From Thinopyrum elongatum (lineage: Eukaryota > Streptophyta > Magnoliopsida > Poales > Poaceae), in assembly GCA_011799875.1 (NCBI GenBank), contig CM022302.1:203156086-203220085 (forward strand): a DNA stretch of 64,000 bases. The letters are read 5' to 3'. The notes under the pieces are model-generated. The model was not told where the DNA came from. It did not search any database and saw only the letters and a list, made by a program, of their open reading frames with translations. A program made the translations under genes and the position numbers. Shown in pieces: positions 11,813-22,400 of this stretch. Numbering within the stretch: position 1 is the stretch's first letter; each line of letters begins with the position of its first letter.

Positions 11813-12607
11813 CTCCTCCACCCCTTCTTCTCATAAGAGAGAGCCATCAGAACATGCCTACACTTCCACCATTCATTTTCTGAGAGAGAACCACCTACTC
11901 ATGTGTTGAGATCAAGAGATTCCATTCCAACCATTTGAACCTTGATTTCTAGCCTTCCCCAAGTTGCTTTCCACTCAAATCCTTCTTCCACCATAGCCAA
12001 ATCTATGAGAGAGAGTTGAGTGTTGGGGAGACTATCATTTGAAGCACAAGAGCAAGGAGTTCATCATCAACACACCGTCTATTACCTTTTGGAGAGTGGT
12101 GTCTCCTAGATTGGTTAGGTGTCGCTTGGGAGCCTCCGTCGTGATGTGGAGTTGAACCAAGAAGTTTGTAAGGGCAAGGATATTGCCTACTTCATGAAGA
12201 TCTACCCGAGTGAGGAAAGTCCTTCGTGGTGATGGCCATGGTGGGATAGACAAGGTTGCTTCTTTGTGGACCCTTCATGGGTGGAGCCCTTCGTGGACTC
12301 GCACAACCGTTACCCTTCGTGGGTTGAAGTCTCCATCAATATGGATGTACGATAGCAGCACCTATCGGAACCACGCCAAAAATCTTCGTGTCTCCGTTGC
12401 GTTTGCCTTCTCCAAACCCTTCCCTTTACCTTCATATGCAATGTTTCACTTTCCGCTGCTATACTCTTAGAATTGCATGTGTAGGTTGATTGCTTGACTT
12501 GTCATAATTGCTAAAATCTGCCCACAACTAAAATTGGGAAAAGGAAAGATTTTTATTTGGTCAAGTAGTCTAATCACCCCCTCTAGACATACTTTCGATC
12601 CTACAAA

Positions 12608-12620
12608 TGGTATCAGAGCT
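12608..12620 (+). other. Primer binding site of Copia-A (initiator tRNA-Met)
   Basis: TGGTATCAGAGCT begins two bases after the LTR end. TGGTATCAGAGC is the usual plant Copia primer site, complementary to the 3' end of initiator tRNA-Met. Confidence 0.9.
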
Positions 12621-12689
12621 TTGGTCTCCATTAGCCTTGATTTCCATAGCTTTGGTGATCATATCCTTGGTTTCACAACCTATGAGAGT

Positions 12690-13787
12690 ATGTCGTCTAG
12701 CGAGGGTAACTATCACCATAGAGGTCCTTATTTTGATGGTACAAATTTTGATAGTTGGAAGCATAAGATGAAAATGCATATTCTTGGTCATAACCCCGCC
12801 GTTTGGGCTGTTGTGCTTGTTGGTTTGCAAGGTGAATTCTTTGAAGACGGTAGAGAACCAGATCATGAAGCAGCTGCGGAAGAATTGAAGATGTTGCAAT
12901 ACAATGCTCAAGCTTGCGATATTCTCTTCAATGGATTGTGCCCCGAAGAATTCAACAAAATTAGCCGCCTTGAGAATGCAAAGGAAATTTGGGATACTTT
13001 GGTTGATATGCACGAAGGTACCGAGTCCATCAAGGAATCCAAGTTGGATGTGCTTCAAAGTCAACTTCACAAGTTCAAGATGAAGGATGGTGAAGGAGTC
13101 GCCGAAATGTACTCTAGGCTTGCTCTCATCACAAATGAGATTGCCGTCTTAGGAAGTGAAGAGATGACCGACAAATTCATAATCAAGAAGATCCTTAGAG
13201 CCTTGGATGGAAAATATGATACCGTGTGCACATTGATCCAAATGATGCCAAATTACAAAGATCTCAAGCCCACAGAAGTCATTTGTAGAATTGTTGCTCA
13301 TGAGATGTCACTCAAGGATAAGGAAGAGCTCCACAACAAGTCAAGTGGTGCTTACAAAGCTTCAAGTGATGCTCCTACAACATCAAGTGAAAAGCAAGTC
13401 TCCAATGAAGAATTGAGCTTATTAGTGAAGAACTTCAACAAATTCTACAAGAGTAGAAGCAAAGAGAGAAGCTCCAAGTCAAGGTCCTACAATGACAAAA
13501 GATCTTCTAGTCGTGATCGTAATTGCTACAATTGTGGAGGACCCGAACACTATTCCAATGAGTGTACGGCTCCCTACAAGAAAAGAGAAGACTCACCAAA
13601 AAGGAGGAGTAGAGATGATCGTTATGAACGAAGACCCTCTCAAAGAAGCAAGGATTCGGAAAGGAAGGACAAGTCATCAAAGAGCTACACAAGACGAAGA
13701 CATCAAGCTCACGTTGGTGAATGGGTTTCCGACTCCGACTCCAACAACTACTCCAAGAGAAGCTATCACTCTGACTCCGACTATACT
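12690..13787 (+). pseudogene. Copia-A gag, part 1 (N-terminal, split by Copia-B)
   Basis: The open frame begins at ATG 12,690 (MSSSEGNYHHRGPYFDGTNF). An ATG further upstream at 12,534 lies in the LTR and is not the likely start. The segment has a UBN2/DUF4219-like gag core (about residues 10-230) and a zinc knuckle CYNCGGPEHYSNEC (C-X2-C-X4-H-X4-C, near residue 278), followed by an Arg/Ser-rich tail. It is cut after ...DSDYT by the Copia-B insertion at 13,788. The frame resumes exactly after the target duplication at 28,102. Confidence 0.85.
13783..13787 (+). other. Target site duplication ATACT (left) of Copia-B
   Basis: ATACT precedes the TG of the Copia-B 5' LTR and is repeated at 28,097-28,101 after its 3' LTR. 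Confidence 0.95.
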
Positions 13788-15252
13788 TGTAAGTGCATCT
13801 AGTGCCCCTTAGTGATTTTGGTGTATTGAAGACTTATAGGTTAAGGGACTAATGTGTTTGTGAGTGTACACATGTTCTATAAGTCTATGAGGAGTTTGAT
13901 ATTTACGAAGAAAGTCGACCCCTAAAAATGAATGTTTTCAGTTGAAGACTTTGAAAATGAGGAAATTGGTGTGACCTTGAAGACTTGATATTGATGTGAG
14001 GATTATGAAGTGTGAAGACTTTTGTTTTCATAGTTTTGTTTTCCCTTTCTTGAGTCATAGGAAACACCGTACTGTTAAAGGGTGTCGAGGTAAAACTAAG
14101 GAAAAGTTTCCAAGTGATGCTCAACTCAAATCCTACACCTACCAATCCTTTCGAGTGAAGCCATTGGAAATTTCATACAGTTCAGTCAAGTTCTTCAGTG
14201 ACAGAGACGAAGTTCTTCTGTTCTCTGAGGAATTTGTTCTTACTGAGGAGTTAGGAATTCGCTAGTGCGGATTGCCTACAAGTGAGGAACATGATAGCCC
14301 TGAGGAATTTGAGAGCTCAAATTTCCGACCGTTGCTGTGCTATGCGCCAGCTGTCCAAAATATCCTACCCACCTAACGGTCATATCATTGAAGGGCATTT
14401 ATGTCTTATCATGTCGGGCCGCTCCCCGGCTATAAATAGCCGCCCCCTACAACCACTAGCTGGTTGGCTGCTCCGAGAGAAACTGACACTTGTCATTTAG
14501 AGCATCCCATCCTCCGAGGACTTTGAGCGAAAATCATCAAGTGAGAAAAAACCCAAACCCAACACCTAAAACCCAAAGTGATTGAGCATCACTGAAGAAA
14601 TTGTTCCTGTGTGGAACCGACGCTTGTTACCTTTGAGGACTGTGCATCCTACAGACGGTTAGGCGTCATGGTCTAGAGCATCCAAGAGGAAATTGTGGAT
14701 CGCCGAGTGACCGAGTCTGTGAAGGTTTGGAAGTCACCTGTGAAGACTTACCACGAGTGATTGGGCGAGGTCTGTGTGACCTTAGCTCAAGGAGAATATG
14801 GTGAGGACTGTGTGTCCTCAGGTTTAAATACCTAGCCGCTCCAACCAGACGTACAACTGTCACAGCAGTTGGAACTGGTCTACCAAATCATTGTCTTCAC
14901 CGAGCTACTGGTTCTATTTCCTCAACCCTTTCATTTCCTCATTCATGTGTTGATTTACTTGATCGTTACTGTGTGAAGACTTTGACTGAAGACTTTCTCA
15001 ACTTCCTCAATCCTATTTCTTCAGTCACTTAGTCTTCAGCCTGCTTATCCTGTGTTTACACGCTACCTGTGCTCTGTTTTGTTTCATTTCATCATGATGA
15101 CTATGCTATTTCTTTGTTATCCATGTACCTGAGTACTTATTCCGCTGCTTGTAGTTTGTTGCTTAGGAAATTCCTCAAATAGTATTTCCTCAGCGATGAA
15201 TTCATAAAAATCGCCTACTCACCCCCCCTCTAGTCGATATAACGCACTTTCA
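13788..15252 (+). repeat. Copia-B 5' LTR
   Basis: Starts TGTAAGTGCATCTAG and ends AACGCACTTTCA. It carries a TATA box (TATAAATA at 14,431-14,438). Compared with the 3' LTR it lacks 18 bases in the GAAGACTTTG region near 13,950. Confidence 0.95.
14431..14438 (+). promoter_or_regulatory. TATA box of Copia-B 5' LTR
   Basis: CGGCTATAAATAGCCG: the TATA element sits inside a small palindrome. The same feature occurs in the 3' LTR and in both Copia-C LTRs. Confidence 0.7.
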
Positions 15253-15254
15253 AT

Positions 15255-15270
15255 TGGTATCAGAGCCAGG
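15255..15270 (+). other. Primer binding site of Copia-B (initiator tRNA-Met)
   Basis: TGGTATCAGAGCCAGG lies two bases after the LTR end and matches the plant initiator tRNA-Met primer site. Confidence 0.95.
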
Positions 15271-15319
15271 TTCTCCCTTGTATTGTGTGATTTTGGTTTA
15301 ACCACCTGGAGTTTTAGCT

Positions 15320-17929
15320 ATGTCGACTGCAGGCATGATGAAGGTCTCGGCTGGGTGTCCTACCTTTGATGGGACGGACTACCCCTACTGGAAGAATAAG
15401 ATGCGCATGCATCTTGAGGCAATTGACAACGATCTCTGGTACGTTGTGGAAAATGGCGTTCCCTCTGTCACTCCTTCCGTGAATGCTGCTGATGTGAAGA
15501 GATTCAAGCAACTCGACTCTCAAGTGAAGAATATCATATGTGGCCATCTGAGCAAAGGACAGTACGGCAGAGTGAGTGCTTTGGAGTTTGCAAAACTTAT
15601 CTGGGACAGGCTGTCCAAGGTCAACGAAGGAATCTCAACTCAACGTGATTCTCGAGTTGACGTTCTTCGCAATCTCTTCAACCGCTTCAAAAGACTCGAC
15701 AATGAGAATGTCCAGCAAACCTTTGATCGCCTCACTGACATTTCAAATGAGCTTCAAGCACTGGGTGCCACTGACATCACCGACCATGAGGTGGTGAAGA
15801 AATTGCTGAGGTCACTTGATTCTTCATTCGATACACTGGCACTGATGATTCAAGAATGTGGAGACTACAAGTCACTAGATCCTGCTGATATTCTTGAGAG
15901 GCTGAACACTCATGAATTCCAACTAGCTGAAAAGAGAGATCTCTACGGGCCAAGCTATGGAAGATCACGCGCACTGAAGGCCAAGGCAGTTTCCTCATCT
16001 GAAGGAGAAGATTCTGATAGCAGCCTTGGTGATCCTGAAGAACTAAGCCAGGAGCTAGCAATGCTCGTGAAGAAATTCCAGAAGTTCTCAAGGCGTGGTC
16101 GCTTTATAAAATCTTCAAAAGGTGATGACACAAGATCAGATTCCTCATCACGTGATTACAAGAAGAGGACTTGCCACAAATGCAAGAAACCTGGTCACTA
16201 CATAACTGATTGTCCTCAGTGGGCAAAGGAATCAAAGAAGAAGAAATACAAGGATGATAGTTCAGATGACTCAAAGAAGAAGAAGAAATCTTCAAAGTCC
16301 TCATCATCAAAATCTTCAAAGTCTTCATCTCACAAGAAGAGCAGCTCCAAGAAGGCTCGAGCATTCATTGGCAAGGAAATGGACTCTGAAGCTGAATCTG
16401 AGGAACATGAGGAAGAGGAGGCATCTAAGGAGTCAGACTCTGGTGTGGCGAGCCTAGCCCTCGCTACTGCTTACGTCAGCAAGTCCATCTTCTACACTGA
16501 GGAAAATGGCTTCCCCAACACTGCTGATGACGGCAACGATGACTATACTCCCACCTATTGCTTCATGGCAAAAGGTTCCAAGGTATTCAAATATCCCTCC
16601 TCTGAATCAAGTGAGGATGAATCTGATGATAACCTCAAACCCAGCTATTCCAAACTTGCTAATATTGCTGTTAAACAACAAAAGGCTTTGGAAAAGGTTC
16701 AAAATATGCTAGACAAAAGCGATGATCTGTTAGGTGAGGAAATGGATCGAACTCAAACACTGACTGATAATCTTCAGCAACTACAGTCTAAGTTTGACAA
16801 CCTTCAAAGTCGTCATGAAACTCTCTTAGCCGATCATGAGAAGCTTTCTTATGAATTTCTTCAAAGAAAGCAAGATCTTGAGAAGCTAAGGGTGAGTCAT
16901 GAAGATCTTCAGAAGGAAAATGATTCATTACTTGCTCAACAGATCAGTTCCGCTCAGGAAGAATTTATTCCACCATGTTTGAAATGCATTGAACGTGAAA
17001 CTGCTAATTCTTCACCTGAAAGTTCAAATGCTTCTATTACTGCAAATTCTTCAACTATCTCTCTGGTCACAAATTCCTCATCTGAGGATACCACTAGTAT
17101 CACTGACGAAAATGCAGGGTTGAAGGAATTGTATGTGATAGGCATGTACAAAAGCCTCAAAGGGCATCAGACTCTTTGTGATGTGCTCAAAAAACAGATC
17201 TTGAATAGGAACCCTAGGAAAGAGGGTATTGCATTTGAGAGGAAACTTAATGCTGATGGAACCTACTGGAAACCTGAGCAGTATCCCAAAACCTCATGGG
17301 TTGCTGCGAAGGGACCTCCCGTGGATCCATCCACTTTATCTGGCTTTACTTGTGAATCCTCATATTCATCTGATGAGTCATTTGACTCCAACTATAAACT
17401 GTTCAAAAATCAGAATGGTGATGTATTTGCTAGATATGTTGGAACTAACTGCAGGAATGGTCCCCCTATGAAGAAAATCTGGGTTCCCAAAAGGTGCCTT
17501 GAAAGTCTTCAGGTGAATGTCCTCGTGACACCACCTGTGAAGAATAGGAACCCCAGATCAAATTCCTCATATGGACCGAAGTCTTCATATGGATCCAAGT
17601 CCTCTTATGGATCAAATTCCTCACGTGGATCCAAGTCCTCTTATGGATCAAATTCCTCGTGTGGATCCATGTCCTCATATGATCATCATCATGCTAATGC
17701 TTCTGTTTCGCAGGGAAAATCTAAGAGTTTTGATTATGTGCATTATTCTTCAAATCATTATGTTCATAAGTCCTCGAAGAATTTCTCTGCTTACTCATAT
17801 GCCTATACTAATCCCTCTCCTGTGAAACGAAGTGCTTTGGCATCAATGCCACCTTTCTCTTATGGAGCTCGCAGAATGATGAACTCTTTGCCACCCCTCC
17901 AGATGTGGGTGGTGAAGAAAAAGAACTAA
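15320..17929 (+). CDS. gag: Copia-B gag polyprotein, intact (869 aa)
   Basis: This is the structural protein of the retrotransposon particle and it binds the genomic RNA. The frame opens at MSTAGMMKVSAG, 50 bases after the primer site. A DUF4219/UBN2-like core covers about residues 8-220, with FDGTDYPYWKNKM as its typical start. A zinc knuckle CHKCKKPGHYITDC lies near residue 285. It is followed by a Lys/Ser-rich tract, an acidic stretch and a long predicted coiled coil (about residues 450-540). An SSYGS tandem repeat occurs near residues 745-790. The C-terminal end reads MWVVKKKN. At 869 codons it is longer than most Copia gags, a Sirevirus trait. There is no protease in this frame; pol starts separately downstream. 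Confidence 0.93.
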   Translation: MSTAGMMKVSAGCPTFDGTDYPYWKNKMRMHLEAIDNDLWYVVENGVPSVTPSVNAADVKRFKQLDSQVKNIICGHLSKGQYGRVSALEFAKLIWDRLSKVNEGISTQRDSRVDVLRNLFNRFKRLDNENVQQTFDRLTDISNELQALGATDITDHEVVKKLLRSLDSSFDTLALMIQECGDYKSLDPADILERLNTHEFQLAEKRDLYGPSYGRSRALKAKAVSSSEGEDSDSSLGDPEELSQELAMLVKKFQKFSRRGRFIKSSKGDDTRSDSSSRDYKKRTCHKCKKPGHYITDCPQWAKESKKKKYKDDSSDDSKKKKKSSKSSSSKSSKSSSHKKSSSKKARAFIGKEMDSEAESEEHEEEEASKESDSGVASLALATAYVSKSIFYTEENGFPNTADDGNDDYTPTYCFMAKGSKVFKYPSSESSEDESDDNLKPSYSKLANIAVKQQKALEKVQNMLDKSDDLLGEEMDRTQTLTDNLQQLQSKFDNLQSRHETLLADHEKLSYEFLQRKQDLEKLRVSHEDLQKENDSLLAQQISSAQEEFIPPCLKCIERETANSSPESSNASITANSSTISLVTNSSSEDTTSITDENAGLKELYVIGMYKSLKGHQTLCDVLKKQILNRNPRKEGIAFERKLNADGTYWKPEQYPKTSWVAAKGPPVDPSTLSGFTCESSYSSDESFDSNYKLFKNQNGDVFARYVGTNCRNGPPMKKIWVPKRCLESLQVNVLVTPPVKNRNPRSNSSYGPKSSYGSKSSYGSNSSRGSKSSYGSNSSCGSMSSYDHHHANASVSQGKSKSFDYVHYSSNHYVHKSSKNFSAYSYAYTNPSPVKRSALASMPPFSYGARRMMNSLPPLQMWVVKKKN
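17556..17690 (+). repeat. Coding tandem repeat (SSYGSK/N units) in Copia-B gag
   Basis: About seven 18- to 24-base units based on TCCTCATATGGATCnAA encode Ser-Ser-Tyr-Gly-Ser repeats. The matching part of Copia-C gag has only about three units, so the tract varies in length between copies. Confidence 0.75.
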
Positions 17930-18170
17930 CCTCTTATGCAGGGTCAGGTCTCTAGACGAACTAAATCGTCTGAAGAATTTTCTGGAGACCTGAAATGCTT
18001 GAAAGGACGCAAGCTAATCATGAAGAAATGATTCATTCATTTCACACGTCCTCATACTGCTATATATACATATGTTGCATTAATTGATGAATTTCTGTCT
18101 GATGAAATTGATGTCATATTCTTCACTGATGAAGTATATGAGTTCGTAAAATGCACTAATTCATCTGCAG
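17930..18170 (+). other. gag-pol spacer of Copia-B
   Basis: About 240 bases separate the gag stop from the protease frame and contain stops in every frame. The spacer ends in TTCATCTGCAG directly before GATGATTTACCC, which resembles a 3' splice site. Copia-C has a spacer of the same length with the same ending (50,999-51,237). Confidence 0.6.
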
Positions 18171-21070
18171 GATGATTTACCCAAAGCTACTGAGTGGGTC
18201 CTCGATAGTGGATGTACTAATCACATGACCGGTGACAAGAGCTTACTGATGAACACTCCTTTATCTCCATCACATTTGAAGCATATCACCTACGCAGACA
18301 AAGGCAAAAGCAAGGTATTGGGTCTAGGTAGGGTTGCAATCTCAAAGGATCGACACATGGACAAAGTCATGCTTGTCGAGTCCCTTGGATTCAACCTCAT
18401 GTCTGTCTCAATGCTTTGTGATCTTGATATGGTTGTTGTCTTTGGCAAATATCGCTGCTTAGTGCTCATGGAATCTGACAATTCCAAAGTCTTCGAAGGC
18501 TTTAGGAGAGGAGACTTGTATATTGTTGATTTCTTTGCAGGACCACAGCCTGCCACTTGTCTACTTGCGAAAGCTTCAGAAGGCTGGCTATGGCATCGAC
18601 GACTAGGTCATGCTGGCATGAGGAACTTACACACGCTCGTGAAGAAAAAGCATGTCATTGGCATCGAGGGTGTCAAATTCCTCAAAGATCATCTTTGTGG
18701 GGCTTGTGAGGCTGGAAAAATGACCAAAGCCAAGCACCCCTCGAAGACCATCATGACTACCTCTCATCCTTTTGAATTGCTTCATATGGATCTCTTTGGC
18801 CCTACTCATTATGCCACACTAACAAATGCAGCATCTCTATATGGCTTTGTTATTGTTGATGATTATTCTCGTTACACATGGGTGCATGTCATTACTTACA
18901 AAACTGAAGTGCAGGAAGTCTTCAGACGTTTTTCTTCAAGGGCTTCGATGAATTTCGGTGTGAAGATCAAGCATATTCGGAGTGACAATGGGACTGAGTT
19001 CAAGAATACTGGTCTTGATGACTATCTTGATGAACTTGGTATTACTCATGAGTTATCAGCCCCATACACTCCTCAGCAGAATGGCGTAGTGGAGTGCAAG
19101 AACAGGACTCTTGTTGAGATGACTCGCACCATGCTTGATGAATATAAGACACCTCGTCACTTCTGGCCTGAGGCAATTGATACTGCATGCCACATCATCA
19201 ACAGGAGCACCTACCTCCTGTGCTAGATGAAATGTCTCCTGAGGAATCCATCAAGCTAAAGGCTACTGAGGATGTCATACCTACTGAAGAATCTGCTGAA
19301 GAAGTCATTCCTGATCGTGAAGAAAATCATGCTGGTGCATCTGAAGAATTTGGCTATGAAGAAAATGCTGAGCCAAGTCAAAGTCGTCAACCTGCTCATC
19401 CTCACATTGCAAATGAAGTGCAGATTGAGAGAATCATCAACGACATCAACGCACCAGGTCCTCTCACTCGCTCAAAAGCTTCACATTTGTCTAACTTTTG
19501 TGGGCATTTTGCTTTCGTCTCTATCACAGAGCCCACCAAAGTAGATGAGGCATTTCTGGAGCCTGAATGGATTCAAGCGATGCAAGAGGAATTACATCAA
19601 TTCGAGCTGAACAAGGTGTGGGAGCTTGTCAAGCGACCAGACCCTCGCAAGCACAATATCATCGGCACCAAATGGATCTACCGCAACAAACAAGATGAAA
19701 ATGGCCTAGTGGTGAGGAACAAGGCTCGTCTTGTAGCTCAAGGCTACACACAGGTTGAAGGAATTGATTTCGATGGAACTTTTGCACCTGTTGCTAGACT
19801 TGAGGCTATTCGCATATTGCTTGCCTATGCTAACCATCATAATATCATCTTATATCAAATGGATGTGAAAAGTGCATTCCTCAATGGTAAGCTTGAGGAA
19901 GAAGTATATGTTGCTCAACCACCAGGTTTTGAAGATCCTAAGCATCCTGATCAAGTCTTCAGACTCAATATGGCCCTCTATGGCCTCAAGCAGGCCCCTC
20001 GGGCGTGGTATGATACTATGAAGGAATTCCTCATGAAGAAAGGCTTCAAACCCGGTTCACTCGACCCAACTCTTTTCACCAAAACATATGATGATGAATT
20101 ATTCGTGTGCCAAATATATGTTGATGATATTATGTTTGGCTGTACTAACCAACGTTACAGTGACGAATTTGCTTATATGATGAGTGAGGAATATCAAATG
20201 TCCATGATGGGAGAATTGAAATTCTTCTTAGGTCTTCAAATTCGTCAACAACGCAATGGCATCTTCATTTCTCAAGAGAAATACCTCAAGGACGTTCTGA
20301 GGAAATTCGGTATGCAAGATTGCAAAGGCGTCAAAATCCCTATGCCCACAAATGGCCATCTATGCACCGATGAAAATGGTATAGACTTCGATCAAAAGGT
20401 ATACCGCTCCATGATTGGCTCTTTACTGTATCTATGTGCATCTAGGCCAGATATTATGCTTAGTGTTTGCATGTGTGCCCGTTTTCAAGCTACACCAAAG
20501 GAATCACACCATAAGGCTGTGAAACATATTCTTCGATATCTAGCTCACACTCCAACACTTGGATTATGGTATCCCAAGGGCTCGGCTTTTGATCTCATTG
20601 GATATTCTAATTAAAACTATGCTGGTGATCGTGTGGATCGCAAGTTAACATCAGGCACATGCCATTTCCTCGGACGATCTTTAGTATGTTGGTCCTCAAA
20701 GAAGCAGAACTGCGTATCACTCTCTACTACTGAAGCTGAGTACATTGCTGCTGGTGCTTGCTGTGCTCAACTGCTGTGGATGAAGCAAACCCTCAAGGAC
20801 TATGGCATCAATGTGAAGAATGTGCCACTCTTCTGTGACAACGAGAGTGCCATCAAGATTGCTCATAACCCAGTTCAGCACTCAAAGACAAAGAACATCC
20901 AGATTTGTCATCATTTTCTTTGAGATCATGTGTTGAAGGGCGACATCTCTATTGATCACGTGAAGACTGAAGAACAGCTAGCGGATATCTTCTCCAAGCC
21001 CTTGGATGAGAAGAGATTTAGCAAGTTGCGGTGTGAGCTAAATATCTTAGAATCTTCGAATGTTCTTTGA
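18171..21070 (+). pseudogene. pol: Copia-B pol (protease-integrase-RT-RNase H), broken
   Basis: The frame starts with a protease piece ([14 protein letters not shown], catalytic DSG at 18,204). The integrase zinc finger ([12 protein letters not shown] ... CGACEAG) and the integrase core (DLFGP, SDNGTEF, NGVVECKNRT) follow. About 265 bases are then missing at 19,206, which shifts the frame and ends the first open part at 19,226. Reverse transcriptase continues in another frame from 19,187, with YVDDIMFG intact. RNase H is broken by a TAA at 20,612 (IGYSN-stop where Copia-C has [10 protein letters not shown]) and a TGA at 20,921. The last codons run to TGA 21,070. It is unlikely to yield a functional enzyme. 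Confidence 0.92.
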
Positions 21071-21793
21071 AAAGGACACACATCCTAACACTTATGCAAA
21101 ATTGATGACTTAGATGTGCAACACACGAAGAACGTTTTTCTTCAATCAATGAAGACTAACCCTCTAAGTGTGAAGAAATTAACGAAGAATTTGATTCTCA
21201 GAGCCCTACGACAATTGTACGCGGCGTCTGAAATCATCATTCTTATACGGTGGGTCACGCCACCACAAAAAGTTGAAAATCTTCAAAATTTAGTTTTTCT
21301 TCATTTTGCAAATTCTTCAAATTTTCAAATTCTTCAACTTAGCAAAGTCTTCACTCTTTCCGACTGTGTTCTTCATTTACTATATATATATTTGAGTTTT
21401 TCATGTCCTCTACAACATTCACTTATTGCTAATTCTTCAAGTTGACCTTTACCTAAGTGAATGTGATCAGACACTTTCCCCCTCTATGCTAAACTCAACC
21501 CAGTCTGTTCACAAATTCTTCATGTGCGTTCTATTTGAAACCCGTTCAAAGTCTTCACTGTGTCCTTGACAGCTGAAGAATTTGCGAACGAAACGTTAAA
21601 ATTTTCATATCTGAATTTTCGGCTTTTGCCGCTCAAACCGTTCCACATCCCTCGATAAGGTTTATCTATTCACCCACGATCTAACACGATCTTCATTTCA
21701 CAGTACGTGGGTGACACATGTTGTTAGGATGAGAAGGGTCAGGGGCATGTTCGTCCACTTTCTTCGGACGAGCGGTTTTTTTTTCACCTCGGC

Positions 21794-21801
21794 TATAAAT
21801 A
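21794..21801 (+). promoter_or_regulatory. Internal TATA box upstream of third gene (Copia-B)
   Basis: GGCTATAAATACCCC lies about 600 bases before the third-gene ATG. Its surroundings are like the LTR TATA box (GGCTATAAATAGCC). The equivalent in Copia-C is at 47,108-47,115. Confidence 0.65.
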
Positions 21802-22071
21802 CCCCTCGCCCTCCTCAGATCTCATTTACCCCGCTCAATCTTACTCCCCTCGCTCGAGCTCTCAGACCTAGCGCCACCGCTACACTCCATCGTCGCCGGT
21901 GAGGAAGAGCTTCACTGCCTCGACCTCGTCGTCGTCGTACTCACGCCAGCCGCGGAAATCTTCACTCCGCCGCCGCCGTAGCTGTTTTCCATCGCCAAGT
22001 TAGGGCGTGGAAGATCTGAACGGACGAGCTTCTCCACTGTTACTCTCAGTTCATCGTGTTCTTCGTCAAGG

Positions 22072-22394
22072 GTAAATAAAATCTATTTTTACTGCCCTTG
22101 TTGATTCTGATGATTTCCACAAAATCTTCAAAAGGTGTTTATTCTCCAACTTTCATGTTCTTAAACACCAACTTGCATCTGTTCTTGATCTGTTTCTCTA
22201 AGCAATGTTTTTCTTCAAGATTCCTCAATTGTGTGGATTTTCAATCTATACAACTCTGGAATCTAAGTCAAAGAATGCTTAGTGAAATTCCTCAAGACAC
22301 CCCTGGTCAAATTCCTCAAACTCGATACTTTTGAAAAACTTCTGAGAACGCATATGACCTCTCCAAATTCTTCGCACCTATATTCTGTTCACAG
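22072..22394 (+). other. Putative leader intron of third gene (Copia-B)
   Basis: Begins GTAAATAAAATC and ends TTCTGTTCACAG, 323 bases, T-rich near the end. It sits between the GC-rich leader and ATG 22,401. Copia-C has an intron of exactly the same length at 46,516-46,838. This is inferred from splice signals only. Confidence 0.5.
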
Positions 22395-22400
22395 GTACAC

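Larger units (their letters stand above)
11028..12605 (+). repeat. Copia-A 5' LTR
   Basis: Sequence that starts TGAAAGTGCAAC and ends CGATCCTACA two bases before an initiator-Met primer site. The length is about 1.58 kb. The TG...CA termini, the TATA box at 11,805 and the block of CGGTnCCACCGA motifs (11,380-11,765) mark it as a Sirevirus-type LTR. The same LTR family is present as a fragment at 2314-2945 on the other strand. The 5' boundary is inferred from the abrupt end of Gypsy-C similarity. The matching 3' LTR is outside the window. Confidence 0.75.
21071..22400 (+). promoter_or_regulatory. Internal promoter and leader region of the Copia-B third gene
   Basis: No coding frame is credible here. 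The first half is A/T-rich with many GAAGAATTT/AATTCTTC motifs. A TATA box (TATAAATA, 21,794-21,801) is followed by a GC-rich leader. A GT splice donor at 22,072 (AAGG|GTAAAT) and an acceptor TTCACAG at 22,388-22,394 flank a likely 323-base leader intron. ATG 22,401 follows six bases later. All of these landmarks are kept in Copia-C. Confidence 0.65.

Noticed and set aside
12534..12689. Extension of the Copia-A gag start to ATG 12,534
   Set aside because: This ATG lies inside the LTR, upstream of the primer binding site, so the start at 12,690 is preferred.
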